The position numbers and the translations under genes are program-made. The notes beneath the pieces are model-generated. The model was not told the origin of the DNA. It did no database searches and saw only the letters and a program-made list of their open reading frames with translations. From Symbiodinium natans (taxonomy: Eukaryota > Sar > Dinophyceae > Suessiales > Symbiodiniaceae): 64,000 nt of DNA. Where the stretch lies: the NCBI GenBank assembly GCA_905221605.1, contig CAJNDS010002237.1:396001-460000 (forward strand). The letters run 5' to 3'. Positions 1 to 12,413 of this stretch are shown piece after piece. Position 1 is the stretch's first letter. Every line of letters begins with the position of its first letter.

Positions 1-99
1 CGAGCAAAAGGGACACCCCTAAGTGTTATCTTTTGGGATGTCTTTCTTTTTGGCTTGAAGACACAGAAAACGTAAAAAGGACGCCTGCTTCCATCGCAC

Positions 100-240
<141 letters not shown>

Positions 241-1103
241 GAGACTGGGAATGAATGAGTGAGAGATAGAGATAGGGACAGGGAAAGAGAGCAAGATAAA
301 GAAAGAACGAAAGAAAGAAAGATAGCGACAGGGATACAGACAGAGAGAGAGAGTGCTTTTGTTCGGGGGCGTCCTTTTTCTCGCTTGAAGATGCAGAAAA
401 CGATCCACAGGCACAATCGTTCCATCGCCCATGGCAAAGAGAAGATGGTACTCGTCTTCATCTTTCCTCTCTTTCTCCTCTTTCTTCTCTCTTGTTCGTT
501 TCCCTTTGAAACAAAAACCCAAAGGAAGAACAATGAAAATGAAAGGAACTCGCTTTCTTTTTCCGTTTGGGAACAATGAAAAGAACCGAGGAGATAAGGC
601 GAGAGGAGGCATATGCTGAAGCATGGAGAGGGGCCACGGGCAAGCAGCCAACCCCCAACCATTGAAAAAGGATAAGAAAGGCCAAGTGCCTCCATTCCCT
701 TTGCTTTTTTCCTTTTCTTGTGGTTTTTGTCTTTGAAGAGGAGGGAGAGAGAAGGAGGAGGAGACATGGACAGGGTTGCATTTTTAACAGGAAGAGCAAA
801 GGCAAGAATAGAGAGATGAATAAAGGAGCAGGAAAGACAAAACAAGGCACAGAGAAGATGGGACTCTTCTTTAGCGATCCTCTCTCCCACATCTCTCCCT
901 TCCCTTTTTCTTTTCGAAATAAGGACAACAAAAATGACAAAAAGGATGAACCATGAAAAAAGGAGAAGGGTAAGGAAAGGAACAGAAGAGATAGGCCCTT
1001 GAAATGGGTCTGAAATTTGCAGTCTCCCAGGAAGAGGGACTTTAAAACCTAGGAAAAATGATTTTTCCAGATTTTAAGGATTTGAAGGAATTTAAAGAGT
1101 TTG

Positions 1104-1246
1104 TGGGGGCGCGGAGCCGTGACTCATTTCAGGCCCTGAGATGAGTCACTGTGTGTGTTGAGGGGGCACGGAGCCGTGACTCATTTCAGGCCCTGAAATG
1201 AGTCACTGCTTTCGTTGAGGGGGCACGGAGCCGTGACTCATTTCAG
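1104..1246. repeat. Tandem palindromic minisatellite with TGACTCA cores
   Basis: About three units of roughly 58 bp, each starting near GGAGCCGTGACTCATTTCAG. Within a unit the arms GTGACTCATTTCAG and CTGAAATGAGTCAC form an inverted repeat around a 3-base centre (the first unit has one mismatch). The arms contain TGACTCA/TGAGTCA, the consensus bound by AP-1/GCN4-type bZIP factors. A second array is at 5298-5443. No gene is visible next to it, so a regulatory role is speculative. Confidence 0.85.
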
Positions 1247-1337
1247 TCCCAACTAATTGAAATAATTTAGAATCCAGTCCCAACTAATTGAAATAATTTA
1301 GATAAAATTTGAATAATTTAAGTAATGTAAATAATTT

Positions 1338-1495
1338 CGGGCCTGCAGAAAGGCACGGCTCGATTTGGCCAAATTTTGCCGGGCAGCCTCCGGGCAAAAT
1401 TTGGCCAAATCGGGCTGCTCTTCGTGTGCGATGAGAAATGCGCGGCTCGATTTGGCCAAATTTTGCCGGGCAGCCTCCGGGCAAAATTTGGCCAA
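1338..1495. repeat. Hairpin repeat, GATTTGGCCAAATTTTG family (array 1)
   Basis: Two units, each an inverted repeat with arms starting GATTTGGCCAAATTTTGCC separated by a short GC-rich loop, joined by a spacer ending near GATGAGAAATGCGCGGCTCG. The array runs into the assembly gap, so its true length is unknown. Other arrays are at 5538-5815 and 9355-9905. Confidence 0.85.
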
Positions 1496-1595
1496 NNNNN
1501 NNNNNNNNNNNNNNNNNNNNNNNNNNNNNNNNNNNNNNNNNNNNNNNNNNNNNNNNNNNNNNNNNNNNNNNNNNNNNNNNNNNNNNNNNNNNNNN
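1496..1595. other. Assembly gap (100 N)
   Basis: Exactly 100 undetermined bases, the usual placeholder for a gap of unknown size. It sits inside a hairpin repeat array, which probably broke the assembly. Distances across it are not reliable. Confidence 1.
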
Positions 1596-1769
1596 ATCTT
1601 CCATTTCCTCGAGAGACAGATCTTTCATTGAAAACGAATACAGGAGGACTTTCATGTGCCAGTAGGAGAGAGAGAGGACATCGTTCATGTCCAGTTTTCA
1701 TTTCCTATAAAGGAGAGGGGGGAGGGCCGGGGGGGGGGGTGGGTGGCTCAAATAGGGTTTATTTGGAAG

Positions 1770-2500
1770 CTAAGGCTCGGGTTTTGCCCATGGCAAAGAG
1801 AAGATGGTATTCGTCTTCATCTTTCCTATCCTTCTTGTCTTTCTTCTCTCTTGTTCGTTTCCCTTTGAAACAAAAACCCAAAGGAAGAACAATGAAAATG
1901 AAAGGAACTCGCTTTCTTTTTCCGTCTGGGAACAATGAAACGAACCGAGGAGATAAGGCGAGAGGAGGCATATGCTGGAGCATGGAGAGGGGCCACGGGC
2001 AAGCAGCTAACCCCGCTCACGTTCCCAACCATTGAAAAAGGATAAGAAAGGACAAGGGCCTCCATTCCCCTCTTATGTTTTCCTTGTGCTTTTTGTCGTT
2101 GAAGAGGACGGAGAGAGAAGGAGGAGGAGAAATAGACAGGATCGCATTTTTAATGGGAAGAGCAAAGACAACAATGGAGGAGAGATGAATAAAGGATAAG
2201 GAAAGACAAAACAAGGCACAGAGAAGATGGGACTCTTCTTTATCGATCCTCTCTCCCTTATCTCTCCCTTCCCTTTTTCTTCTTGAAATAAGGAAAACAA
2301 AAAGGAAGAATTAAGAGAACAACAAAGGAGAAGGGTAAGGAAAGGAAGCCGAGAAAAGGGATATGATGAAGTATGGCAAGGTCCACGCGCAAGAAGTCAC
2401 CCTCTGCTTACCTTTCCCCTGCTTTATCATACAAGTTCCTTTCTTGTTTTCTAATCAGTTAAAAGGTAATAGATGGAGAGAAGGGAAAGGGAAGTGAGAG
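1770..2500. repeat. Segmental repeat, diverged copy
   Basis: It shares the modules of the first copy: GCCCATGGCAAAGAGAAGATGG near 1785, GGAGATAAGGCGAGAGGAGG near 1950, and a terminal block near 2371-2500 that recurs at 3882-4012. It is diverged, with substitutions and indels relative to 1-1495. From 2500 to 2980 the same purine-rich composition continues with no gene visible. Confidence 0.7.
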
Positions 2501-2980
2501 ATCACAAGGATGCCTTTGTTCTGGAAGCGTACTGCAAGGAATAGAAGAGACAAGAGGCAAGGGGAGGGACGGACAAAACAAGGCGCAAGAAGATGGCATT
2601 CCTCTATATCTATCATCTCTCCCCTGTCCCTTTTGAATGAGAAAAAAACCTTTCTTGCTCTTCACAGATAGGTGTCATCCCTCCTCTTCAGGAAATCCCC
2701 TTTCCCTTATTTTGCTTTTTGAAGCGAATAAGAACAAGAACAGGTAGGAAGAGAGGAAAGGGAAATAATAAGTAAAGAGAGGAGCCCTTCAATCCCCCTC
2801 CCTGTCTCTTATGTTCTTTTCCTTCTTGGGGGGGTATCGTTCTTTCTCCTTTGAAGATGCAGAAGACGATTGAAAAGGACACCCGTTCCATCGCCCCTAT
2901 ATATAGAGAGAGACATCATGAGCATCAGCTGGGTTTGCTGCCAATCCAAAACGGTGTCCCTTTAATCGCTTTCTGTGTGT

Positions 2981-4012
2981 CAAACGAGCAAAAGGGACAC
3001 CCCTAAGTGCTTTCTTTTGGGATGTCTTTCTTTTTGCCTTGAAGACACAGCAAACGTAAAAAAGGACGCCTGCTTCCGTCGCGCATAGAGAGAGAGAGAG
3101 AGATAGAGAGAGAGACTGAGAATGAATGAGTGAGAGATAGAGATAGGGACAGGGAAAGAGAGCAAGATAAAGGAAGAACGAAAGAAAGAAAGATAGCGAC
3201 AGGGATACAGACAGAGAGAGAGAGAGAGAGAGTTTTCTGTTCGGGGGCATCCTTTTTTCTCGCTTGAAGATGCAGAAAACGATCCAAAGGGACAGCCGTT
3301 CCATCGCCCATGGCAAAGAGAAGATGGTACCCGTCTTCATCTTTCCTATCCTTCTCCTCTTTCTTCTCTCTTGCTCGTTTCCCTTTGAAACAAAAACCCA
3401 AAGGAAGAACAATGAAAATGAAAGGAACTCGCTTTCTTTTTCCGTTTGGGAACAATCAAAAGAACCGAGGAGATAAGACGAGAGGAGGCATATGCTGAAG
3501 CATGGAGAGGGGCCACGGGCAAGCAGCCAACCCCCAACCATTGCAAAAGGATAAGAAAGGCCAGGGGCCTCCATTCTCTTTGTTTCTTTTCCTTTTCTTG
3601 TGTTTTTTGTCTTTGAAGAGGGAGAGAGAAGGAGGAGGAGACATAGACAGGGTTGCATTTTTAACAGGAAGAGCAAAGACAAGAATAGAGAGATGAATAA
3701 AGGAGTAGGAAAGACAAAACAAGGCACAGAGAAGATGGGGGACTCTTCTTTATCGATCCTCTCTCCCTTATCTCTCCCTTCCCTTGTTCTTTTCGAAATA
3801 AGGAAAACAAAAAGGAATTATGAAAACAGGAGAAGGGTAAGGAGAGGAACAGAAGAGATAGGCCAAGAAGAGGGATATGATGAAGTACGGCAAGGTCCAC
3901 GCGCAAGGAGTCACCCTCTGCTTACCCTTCCCCTGCTTTATCATACAAGTTCCTTTCTTGTTTTTAATCAGTTAAAAGGTAATAGATGGAGAGAAGGGAA
4001 AGGGAAGTGAGA
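2981..4012. repeat. Segmental repeat, second diverged copy
   Basis: It begins with the CGAGCAAAAGGGACACCCCT module seen at 1 and 4201 and repeats the GA tract (shorter here), the CCCATGGCAAAGAGAAGATGG module and the terminal block shared with 2371-2500. It lies between the two near-identical copies. The repeat landscape therefore has at least two layers: older diverged copies, and a recent 4.2-kb tandem duplication containing them. Confidence 0.75.
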
Positions 4013-4200
4013 GGAGCGATCACAAGGATGCCATTTTTCTGGAAGCGTACTGCAAGGAATAGAAACAGGAAGCACAGAAGACGCATGAAAAGGACACCCG
4101 TTCCATCGCCCCTATATATAGAGTGATATATCATGAGCATCAGCTGGGTTTGCTGCCAATCCAAAATGGTGTGCCTTTAATCGCTTTCTGTGTCTTCAAA

Positions 4201-5815
<1,615 letters not shown>

Positions 5816-6265
5816 GCCACGCACAAAATCTGCCTGGATCTACGCGGGGCTGTTTCTTACAAAAAAAGTGCCGCGTAGATCCAGGCAGATTTTGTCCTTC
5901 GTGTTTTTTGACAAAACACCATGGACAAAATCTGCCTGGATCTACGCGGGGCTGTTTCTTACAAAAAAAAGTGCCGCGTAGATCCAGGCAGATTTTGTCC
6001 TTCGTGCTTTTTGAGAAAACACCATGGACAAAATCTGCCTGGATCTATGCGGGGCTGTTTCTTACAAAAAAAAGTGCCGCGTAGATCCAGGCAGATTTTG
6101 TCCTTCGTGTTTTTTGAGAAAACACCATGGACAAAATCTGCCCGGATCTACGTGGCGCTGTTTCTTACAAAAAAAGTGATGCGTAGATCCAGGCAGATTT
6201 TGTCCTTTGTGTTTTTGAAGAAATCACCATGGACAAAATCTGCCTGGATCTACGCGGGGCCCGGC
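5816..6265. repeat. 101-bp tandem repeat with long hairpins
   Basis: About four and a half units of roughly 101-103 bp. Each unit holds an inverted repeat with arms of about 25 nt (left arm begins ACAAAATCTGCCTGGATCT, right arm ends AGATCCAGGCAGATTTTGT) around a loop of about 22 nt with an A-run. Units are joined by a linker ending in AAAACACCATGG. The fourth unit has several changes. Open frames across it are a by-product of the repeat. Confidence 0.9.
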
Positions 6266-6352
6266 AAAATCTGACCAAAGTGACGCGACCTTAATTTATA
6301 TAATTTACATCATTTTTATAATTTGAATAATTTAAATAATTTAAATGGAACA
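6266..6352. other. AT-rich spacer, no gene
   Basis: A short stretch of TAATTT-rich sequence between two repeat arrays. It resembles the AT-rich spacer seen at 1262-1335 and 5450-5540. Confidence 0.6.
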
Positions 6353-7335
6353 GGAGGGGGGGCTGGCCCGCTTCCGGGGGAGGACCGGGCTCGTGATTTA
6401 GTATTGGGGGGAGGCCCGGGCTCGTGATTTAGTATTGGGGGGAGGCTCGGGCTCGTGATTTAGTATTGGGGGGAGGCCCCGGCTCGTGATTTAGTATTGG
6501 GAGAAGGTCCGGGCTCGTGATTTAGTATTGGGAGAAGGCCCGGGCTCGTAATTTAGTATTGGGAGAAGGCCCGAGGCTTTTTTAATAGTTTTAAAAGTTT
6601 TAAAAGTTTTAATCGTTTTAAAAGTTTTAAAAGTTTTGAAAGTTCAGGAATCTCATGGCCGGTTAGTATTGGAAGGAGGCCAGGGCTTGTAGTTTAGTAT
6701 TGGGGAGAGGCCTGGGCTCGTGATTTAGTATTGGGGTAAGGCTCGGGCTCGTGATTTAGTATTGGGGGGAGGCCCGGCTCGTGATTTAGTATTGAGGGGA
6801 GGCCCGGGCTCGTGATTTAGTATTGGAGGGAGGCCCGGGCTCGTAATTTAGTATTGGGAGATGGCCCGATGCTTTTCTAATAGTTTTAAAAGTTTTAAAA
6901 GTTTTAATAGTTTTAAAAGTTTTAAAAGTTTTGAAAGTTCAGGAATCTCATGGCAGGTTAGTATTGGAGTGAGGCCCGGGCTCGTGATTTAGTATTGAGA
7001 GGATGCTCGGGCTCGTCATTTAGTATTGGGGGGAGGCCCGAGCTCGTGATTTAGTATTGGGGGGATGCTTGGGCTTGTGATTTAGTATTGGGGAGAGGCC
7101 CGGGCTCGTGATTTAGTATTGGGCGGAGGCTCGGGCTCGTGATTTAGTATTGGGGGGAGGCTCGGGCTCGTGATTTAGTATTTGGGGGAGGCCCGGGCTC
7201 GTAATTTAGTATTGGGTAGAGGCTTGGGCTTGTGATTTAGTATTGGGGAGAGGTCCGGGCTCGTCATCTAGTATTGGGGGAAGGCCCGGGCTCGTGATTT
7301 AGTATTGGGAAAAGGCCCGGGGCCCTGGCCAGGAA
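6353..7335. repeat. 31-bp minisatellite, GTGATTTAGTATTGGGGGGA family
   Basis: Roughly 25 imperfect units of about 31 bp with consensus GGCTCGTGATTTAGTATTGG plus a GC-rich half (GGGAGGCCCGG). It is interrupted twice (6570-6660 and 6870-6960) by blocks of AGTTTTAAAAGTTTTAA-type sequence that foreshadow the next array. No coding potential. Confidence 0.9.
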
Positions 7336-10300
7336 ATTTCCGAACTTTTAAAACTTTTAAAACTATTAAAACTATTAAAAAGGCTTCTTTTTAATAGTTT
7401 TAATAGTTTGGGAGGCTTTTTAAAAGTTGAAACTATTAAAACTATTAAAACTATTAAAAAGAAACCTTTTTAATAGTTTTAATAGTTTTAAAAGTTTTAA
7501 TAGTTTCAAAGGTTCAGGAATCTCCTGGCCAAGGCCGTTTCTTTTTAATAGTTTTAATAGTTTGGGAGGCTTTTTAAAAGTTGAAACTATTAAAACTATT
7601 AAAACTATTAAAACTTAAAAAGGAAAAGGCCTGGCCTGGAGATTCCCGAACTTTTAAAACTTTTAAAACTATTAAAACTATTAAAACTATTAAAACTATT
7701 AAAACTATTAAAACTATTAAAACTATTAAAACTATTAATTCTTTTTAATAGTTTTAATAGTTTGGGAGGCTTTTTAAAAGTTGAAATTATTAAAACTATT
7801 AAAACTATTAAAACTTAAAAAGGAAAAGCCTGGCCTGGAGATTCCCGAACTTTTAAAACTTTTAAAACTATTAAAACTATTAAAAAGGCTTCTTTTTAAT
7901 AGTTTTAATAGTTCGGGAGGCTTTTTAAAAGTTGAAACTATTAAAACTATTAAAACTATTAAAAAGAAGCCTTTCTAATAGTTTTATTAGTTTCAATAGT
8001 TTCAAAAGTTTTCATAGTTTCAAAGGTTCAGGAATCTCCTGGCCAAGGCCGTTTCTTTTTATTAGTTTTAATAGTTTCGGAGCCTTTTTAAAAGTTGAAA
8101 CTATTAAAACTATTAAAACTTAAAAAGGAAAAGGCCTGGCCTGGAGATTCCCGAACTTTTAAAACTTTTAAAACTTTTAAAACTATTAAAACTATTAAAA
8201 CTATTAAAACTATTAAAACTATTAAAACTATTAAAAAGGCTTCTTTTTAATAGTTTTAATAGTTTGGGAGGCTTTTTAAAAGTTGACACTATTAAAACTA
8301 TTAAAACTATTAAAACTTAAAAAGGAAAAGGCCTGGCCTGGAGATTCCCGAACTTTTAAAACTTTTAAAACTTTTAAAACTATTAAAACTATTAAAACTA
8401 TTAAAAAGGATTCTTTTTAATAGTTTTAATAGTTTGGGAGGCGTTTTAAAAGTTGAAATTATTAAAACTATTAAAACTATTAAAACTTAAAAAGGAAAAA
8501 GCCTGGCCTGGAGATTCCCGAACTTTTAAAACTTTTAAAACTATTAAAACTATTAAAACTATTAAAACTATTAAACTATTAAAACTATATTAAAAAGGCT
8601 TCTTTTTAATAGTTTTAATAGTTCGGGAGGCTTTTTAAAAGTTGAAACTATTAAAACTATTAAAACTATTAAAAAGAAGCCTTTTTAATAGTTTTAATAG
8701 TTTTAATAGTTTTAAAAGTTTTAATAGTTTTAAAAGTTCAGGAATCTCCTGGCCAAGGCCGTTTCTTTTTAATAGTTTTAATAGCTTAGGAGGCTTTTTA
8801 AAAGTTGAAACTATTAAAACTATTAAACTATTAAAAAGAAACCTTTTTAATAGTTTTAATAGTTTTAATAGTTTTAAAAGTTTTAATAGTTTCAAAAGTT
8901 CAGGAATCTCCTGGCCAAGGCCGTTTCGTTTTAATCGTTTTAATAGTTTCGGCCCCTTTTTAAAAGTTGAAACTATTAAAACTATTAAAACTATTAAAAC
9001 TACTAAAACTTAAAAAGGAAAAGGCCTGGCCTGGAGATTCCCGAACTTTTAAAACTTTTAAAACTATTAAAACTATTAAAACTATTAAAACTATTAAAAC
9101 TATTAAAACTATTAAAAAGGCTTTTTTAATAGTGGGAGGCGTTTTAAAAGTTGAAATTATTAACACTACTAAAACTATTAAAACTTCAAAAGGAAAAAGC
9201 CTGGCCTGGAGATTCCCGAACTTTTAAAACTTTTAAAACTTTTAAAACTATTCAAACTATTAAAACTATTAAAAAGGCTTCTTTTTAATAGTTTTAATAG
9301 TTCGGGAGGCTTTTTAAAAGTTGAAACTATTAAAACTATTAAAACTATTAAAAAGGCAAAATTTGGCCAAATCGAGCCGCGCATTTCTCATCGCGTACGA
9401 CGAGCAGCCCGATTTGGCCAAATTTTGCCCGGAGCCTGCCCGGCAAAATTTGGCCAAATCGAGCCGCGCCTTTCTGGAGGCCCGGAATTATTTCATTGTT
9501 TTTTTTATTTTTATTATTTACATAATTTAAATAGTTTTGGGCCTCCAGAAAGGCGCGGCTCGATTTGGCCAAATTTTGCCGGGCAGGCTCCGGGCAAAAT
9601 TTGGCCAAATCGGGCTGCTCTTCGTTATGCGATGAGAAATGCGCGGCTCGATTTGGCCAAATTTTGCCCGGAGGCTGCCCGGCAAAATTTGGCCAAATCG
9701 ACCCGCGCATTTCTCATCGCGTACGACGAGCAGCCCGATTTGGCCAAATTTTGCCCGGAGCCTGCCCGGCAAAAATTGGCCAAATCGAACCGCGCCTTTC
9801 TGGAGGCCGGAAATTATTTAATTGTTATCGCGTACGACGAGCAGCCCGATTTGGCCAAATTTTGCCCGCAGACTGCCCGGGAAAAATTGGCCAAATCGAG
9901 CCGCTAGTTTTTAATAGTTTGGGAGGCTTTTTAAAAGTTGAAATTATTATAACTATTAAAACTAGTAAAAAAAAACAGGAAAAAGCCTGGCCTGGAGATT
10001 CCTGAACTTTTAAAACTTTCAAAACTATTAAACCAATTAAAAAGGCTTCTTTTTAATAGTTTTAATAGTTCGGGAGGCTTTTTAAAAGTTGAAACTATTA
10101 AAACTATTAAGACTATTGAAAAGAAGCCTTTTTAATAGTTTTAATAGTTTTAACAGTTTTAATAGTTTTAAAAGTTCAGGAATCTCCTGGGCAAGGCCGT
10201 TTCTTTTTAATAGTTTTAATAGTTTAGGAGGCTTTTTAAAAGTTGAAACTATTAAAACTATTAAAAAGAAGCCTTTTTAATAGTTTTAATAGTTTTAAAA

Positions 10301-10985
10301 GTTTTAATAGTTTTAAAAGTTCAGGAATCTCCTGGGCAAGGCCGTTTCTTTTTAATAGTTTTAATAGTTTAGGAGGCTTTTTAAAAGTTGAAACTATTAA
10401 AACTATTAAAACTATTAAAAAGAAACCTTTTTAATAGTTTTAATAGTTTTAAAAGTTTTAATAGTTTCAAAAGTTCAGGAATCTCCTGGCCAAGGCCGTT
10501 TCTTTTTAATAGTTTTAATAGTTTCGAAGCCTTTTTAATAGTTGAAACTATTAAAACTATTAAAACTTAAAAAGGAAAAGGCCTGGCCTGGAGATTCCCG
10601 AACTTTTAAACTTTTAAAACTATTAAAACCATTAAAGCTATTAAAACTAGTAAAACTACTAGAAAGGCTTCTTTTTAATAGTTTTAATAGTTCGGGAGGC
10701 TTTTTAAAAGTTGAAACTATTAAAACTATTAAAACTATTCAAAAGAAGCCTTTTTAATAGTTTTAATAGTTTTAATAGTTTTAATAGTTTTAAAAGTTTT
10801 AATAGTTTTAAAAGTTCAGGAATCTCCTGGGCAAGGCCGTTTCTTTTTAATAGTTTTAATAGTTTAGGAGCCTTTTTAAAAGTGTAAACTATTAAAACTA
10901 TTAAAACTATTAAAACTTAAAAAGGAAAATTAAAGTTTTAATAGTTTAGGATGTTGTTTTGAAAGTTCAAAACTATTCAAACTAT
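7336..10985. repeat. TTAAAACTA array in both orientations
   Basis: About 3.6 kb built of 6-9-bp units (TTAAAACTA and its complement TAGTTTTAA). They are grouped into higher-order blocks of about 150-300 bp by GC-richer punctuation such as GGCCTGGCCTGGAGATTCCC and its reverse complement. Blocks alternate in orientation, so nearly every block can pair with its neighbour. Translations are Leu-Leu-Lys, Thr-Ile-Lys or Asn-Ser-Phe strings and are not genes. Hairpin repeats interrupt it at 9355-9905. Confidence 0.9.
9355..9905. repeat. Hairpin repeat, GATTTGGCCAAATTTTG family (array 3)
   Basis: About six units of the inverted repeat found at 1338-1495 and 5538-5815, here flanked on both sides by the TTAAAACTA array. 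Units include both orientations of the asymmetric loop and two copies of a CCTCCAGAAAGGCGCGGCTC-type edge. It looks like an insertion or recombination product within the larger array. Confidence 0.85.
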
Positions 10986-11225
10986 TAAAACTTTAATACA
11001 GAAAGCAGCCAGGTCAAATAGTACATAGAGGTTCCTCTTACATATATATATATAATATCATATAATGTCATATAACTAGTTTGTATATACTATATATATG
11101 TATCTACATTATATAATTTGTATGCGATGTTCTTGTATATTAACTATAACATATAGTTTATGAAAATATGTTATATATATCTATATATTGTTTATTTATT
11201 TCTATATATTAATCAGCACAATATT
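10986..11225. other. AT-rich unique spacer, no gene
   Basis: About 240 bases of low-complexity TATATA-rich DNA with no open frame of note. I see no gene or RNA in it. Confidence 0.6.
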
Positions 11226-11430
11226 TTGGGGGGCCGGGCAAGGTTGCTTCAAAGCGTATGGATCCCTTCCAAACCCATGATGCGAGCATTGTGTTTGCAA
11301 ATGGGGGGGGCTGGCCCCCCCCCCCCCCCCCCCCCCAATCCCCCGCTGTTTTTAAGCCGGGCAAGCTTGCTTTCAAGCATATGAACCCCTTCCAAACCCA
11401 TTATTCGAACATTGTCTTTGCAAAATCTAC
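11226..11430. repeat. Interspersed repeat with GCAAGCTTGCTT motif (2 units)
   Basis: Two units of about 110 bp. Each runs GCCGGGCAAGSTTGCTT (S = G or C), then CCTTCCAAACCCAT, then GCGAGCATTGTGTTTGCAAA or a close variant, then a G-run and a C-run. About five more units are at 24985-25372. The G-run/C-run pair (near 11306 and 11317) can form a hairpin. Confidence 0.75.
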
Positions 11431-11913
11431 ATTACGACACAATAAGATACAATCAAGTACAAGAATATGCAAGAAGACAACATATCTGCAGGAATATACA
11501 AACATATACAACAATATTCAATAATATATAAAATATGCAATTATGAACAAAAACACATTCATATACCAGAATACACAGCAATATACAATAGAAACGAATA
11601 ACTTCCAAGAATATTCAAGAATTTACAATAGTATACAACCATACAGCAATATGCAATAAGATACAGTAATCTACAATAATATGTATTACAATTTACAACA
11701 ATTTACAATATTCTACAGTCATATCCAAAAATGTACAATAACATAGAATACAACACAAAAGTATACAACAAAAAACAAAATTTATAATCATATTCAATAC
11801 TACACAATACTATACACTTTTCTACAATGATAAACAATAATGTTACAATAATATACAATAATATTCAATAATATTCAATAGTGCATAGTGACATACAAAA
11901 TTTGAGCGTAATT
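11431..11913. repeat. Degenerate ATACAA(TA) array, left half (retrotransposon target)
   Basis: AT-rich sequence made of degenerate ATACAATAATATACAA-like words. The same composition resumes directly after the 3' LTR (21989-22725), so the retrotransposon inserted into this array. The last four bases, AATT at 11910-11913, recur at 21989-21992 as the target-site duplication. No gene. Confidence 0.8.
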
Positions 11914-12208
11914 TGTGAGCAGGTCTAAGCACGCACGTTGCATGTGCAGAGCTGCCAGAACCAGTACTGTCGTTTTCTTTGCATGTGTAGTTTTGCAATT
12001 CGTTACAATGCCATATTTTGGCTCAAGTACCGAGCTTGTGCCTTTGAGCACGGTAGAGTCGTACAGTAGCTCTTAGGTTGCTGTGCGGTCCGACCGGACG
12101 CACTCAGGCGTAGCTGCACAAGTGCTTGGACTCGCGAAGTCGTAAAACAGCGTGACCGGGCTGTGATTGCATTGGCTTAGTGCAAGTCCAGTGCTGGTCG
12201 ACTTCACA
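11914..12208 (+). repeat. 5' LTR
   Basis: A 295-bp direct repeat starting TGTGAGCAGG and ending ACTTCACA, with the standard TG/CA termini. It matches the 3' LTR at 21694-21988 except for one base. It contains an 18-nt motif resembling the dinoflagellate spliced leader, followed by a hairpin-forming segment. I could not place the U3/R/U5 limits or a TATA box. Confidence 0.97.
12010..12027 (+). promoter_or_regulatory. Spliced-leader-like motif in 5' LTR
   Basis: The sequence is GCCATATTTTGGCTCAAG. The conserved dinoflagellate spliced leader ends in GCCATTTTGGCTCAAG, so the motif matches it apart from a 2-base AT insertion, and 13 consecutive bases (ATTTTGGCTCAAG) match exactly. The ATTTTGG core, described in dinoflagellate SL RNA as the Sm-like site within the exon, is intact. 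Just downstream, TACC and GTGC can pair with GCACGGTA in a small bulged hairpin. It could be a relic of a trans-spliced RNA or an SL-like exon with a donor (CAA followed by GTACC). Confidence 0.6.
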
Positions 12209-12413
12209 ATTGGGGGCTGTTCTGGGAAAGCGTACAGCTCTTGTGCCTACGGCCCGAGTGGGCAAGCATTGCTTTGCTTGTCTGTCGCGGTCCGTGACCT
12301 GGACGCGTGGACTGTGTGCCACGCTTGCGGCCTGTTAACCAAGGCGCGGCGCTTCGCGTGCCACGCCTGCGGCCTGCTAACCAAGGCGCGGCTTTTCGCC
12401 CTGTGTTGCGGCG
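12209..12413 (+). other. Retrotransposon leader with 42-bp tandem duplication
   Basis: Untranslated region between the 5' LTR and the first ATG. The primer-binding site should begin just after the LTR (TTGGGGGCTGTTCTGG), but I cannot match it to a tRNA from memory. Positions 12316-12357 are repeated in tandem at 12358-12399 with a few changes. Confidence 0.6.

Noticed and set aside
7427-10757. Many 60-120-codon frames with Leu-Leu-Lys or Asn-Ser-Phe repeats
   Set aside because: By-products of the TTAAAACTA array, present in both strands and several frames.
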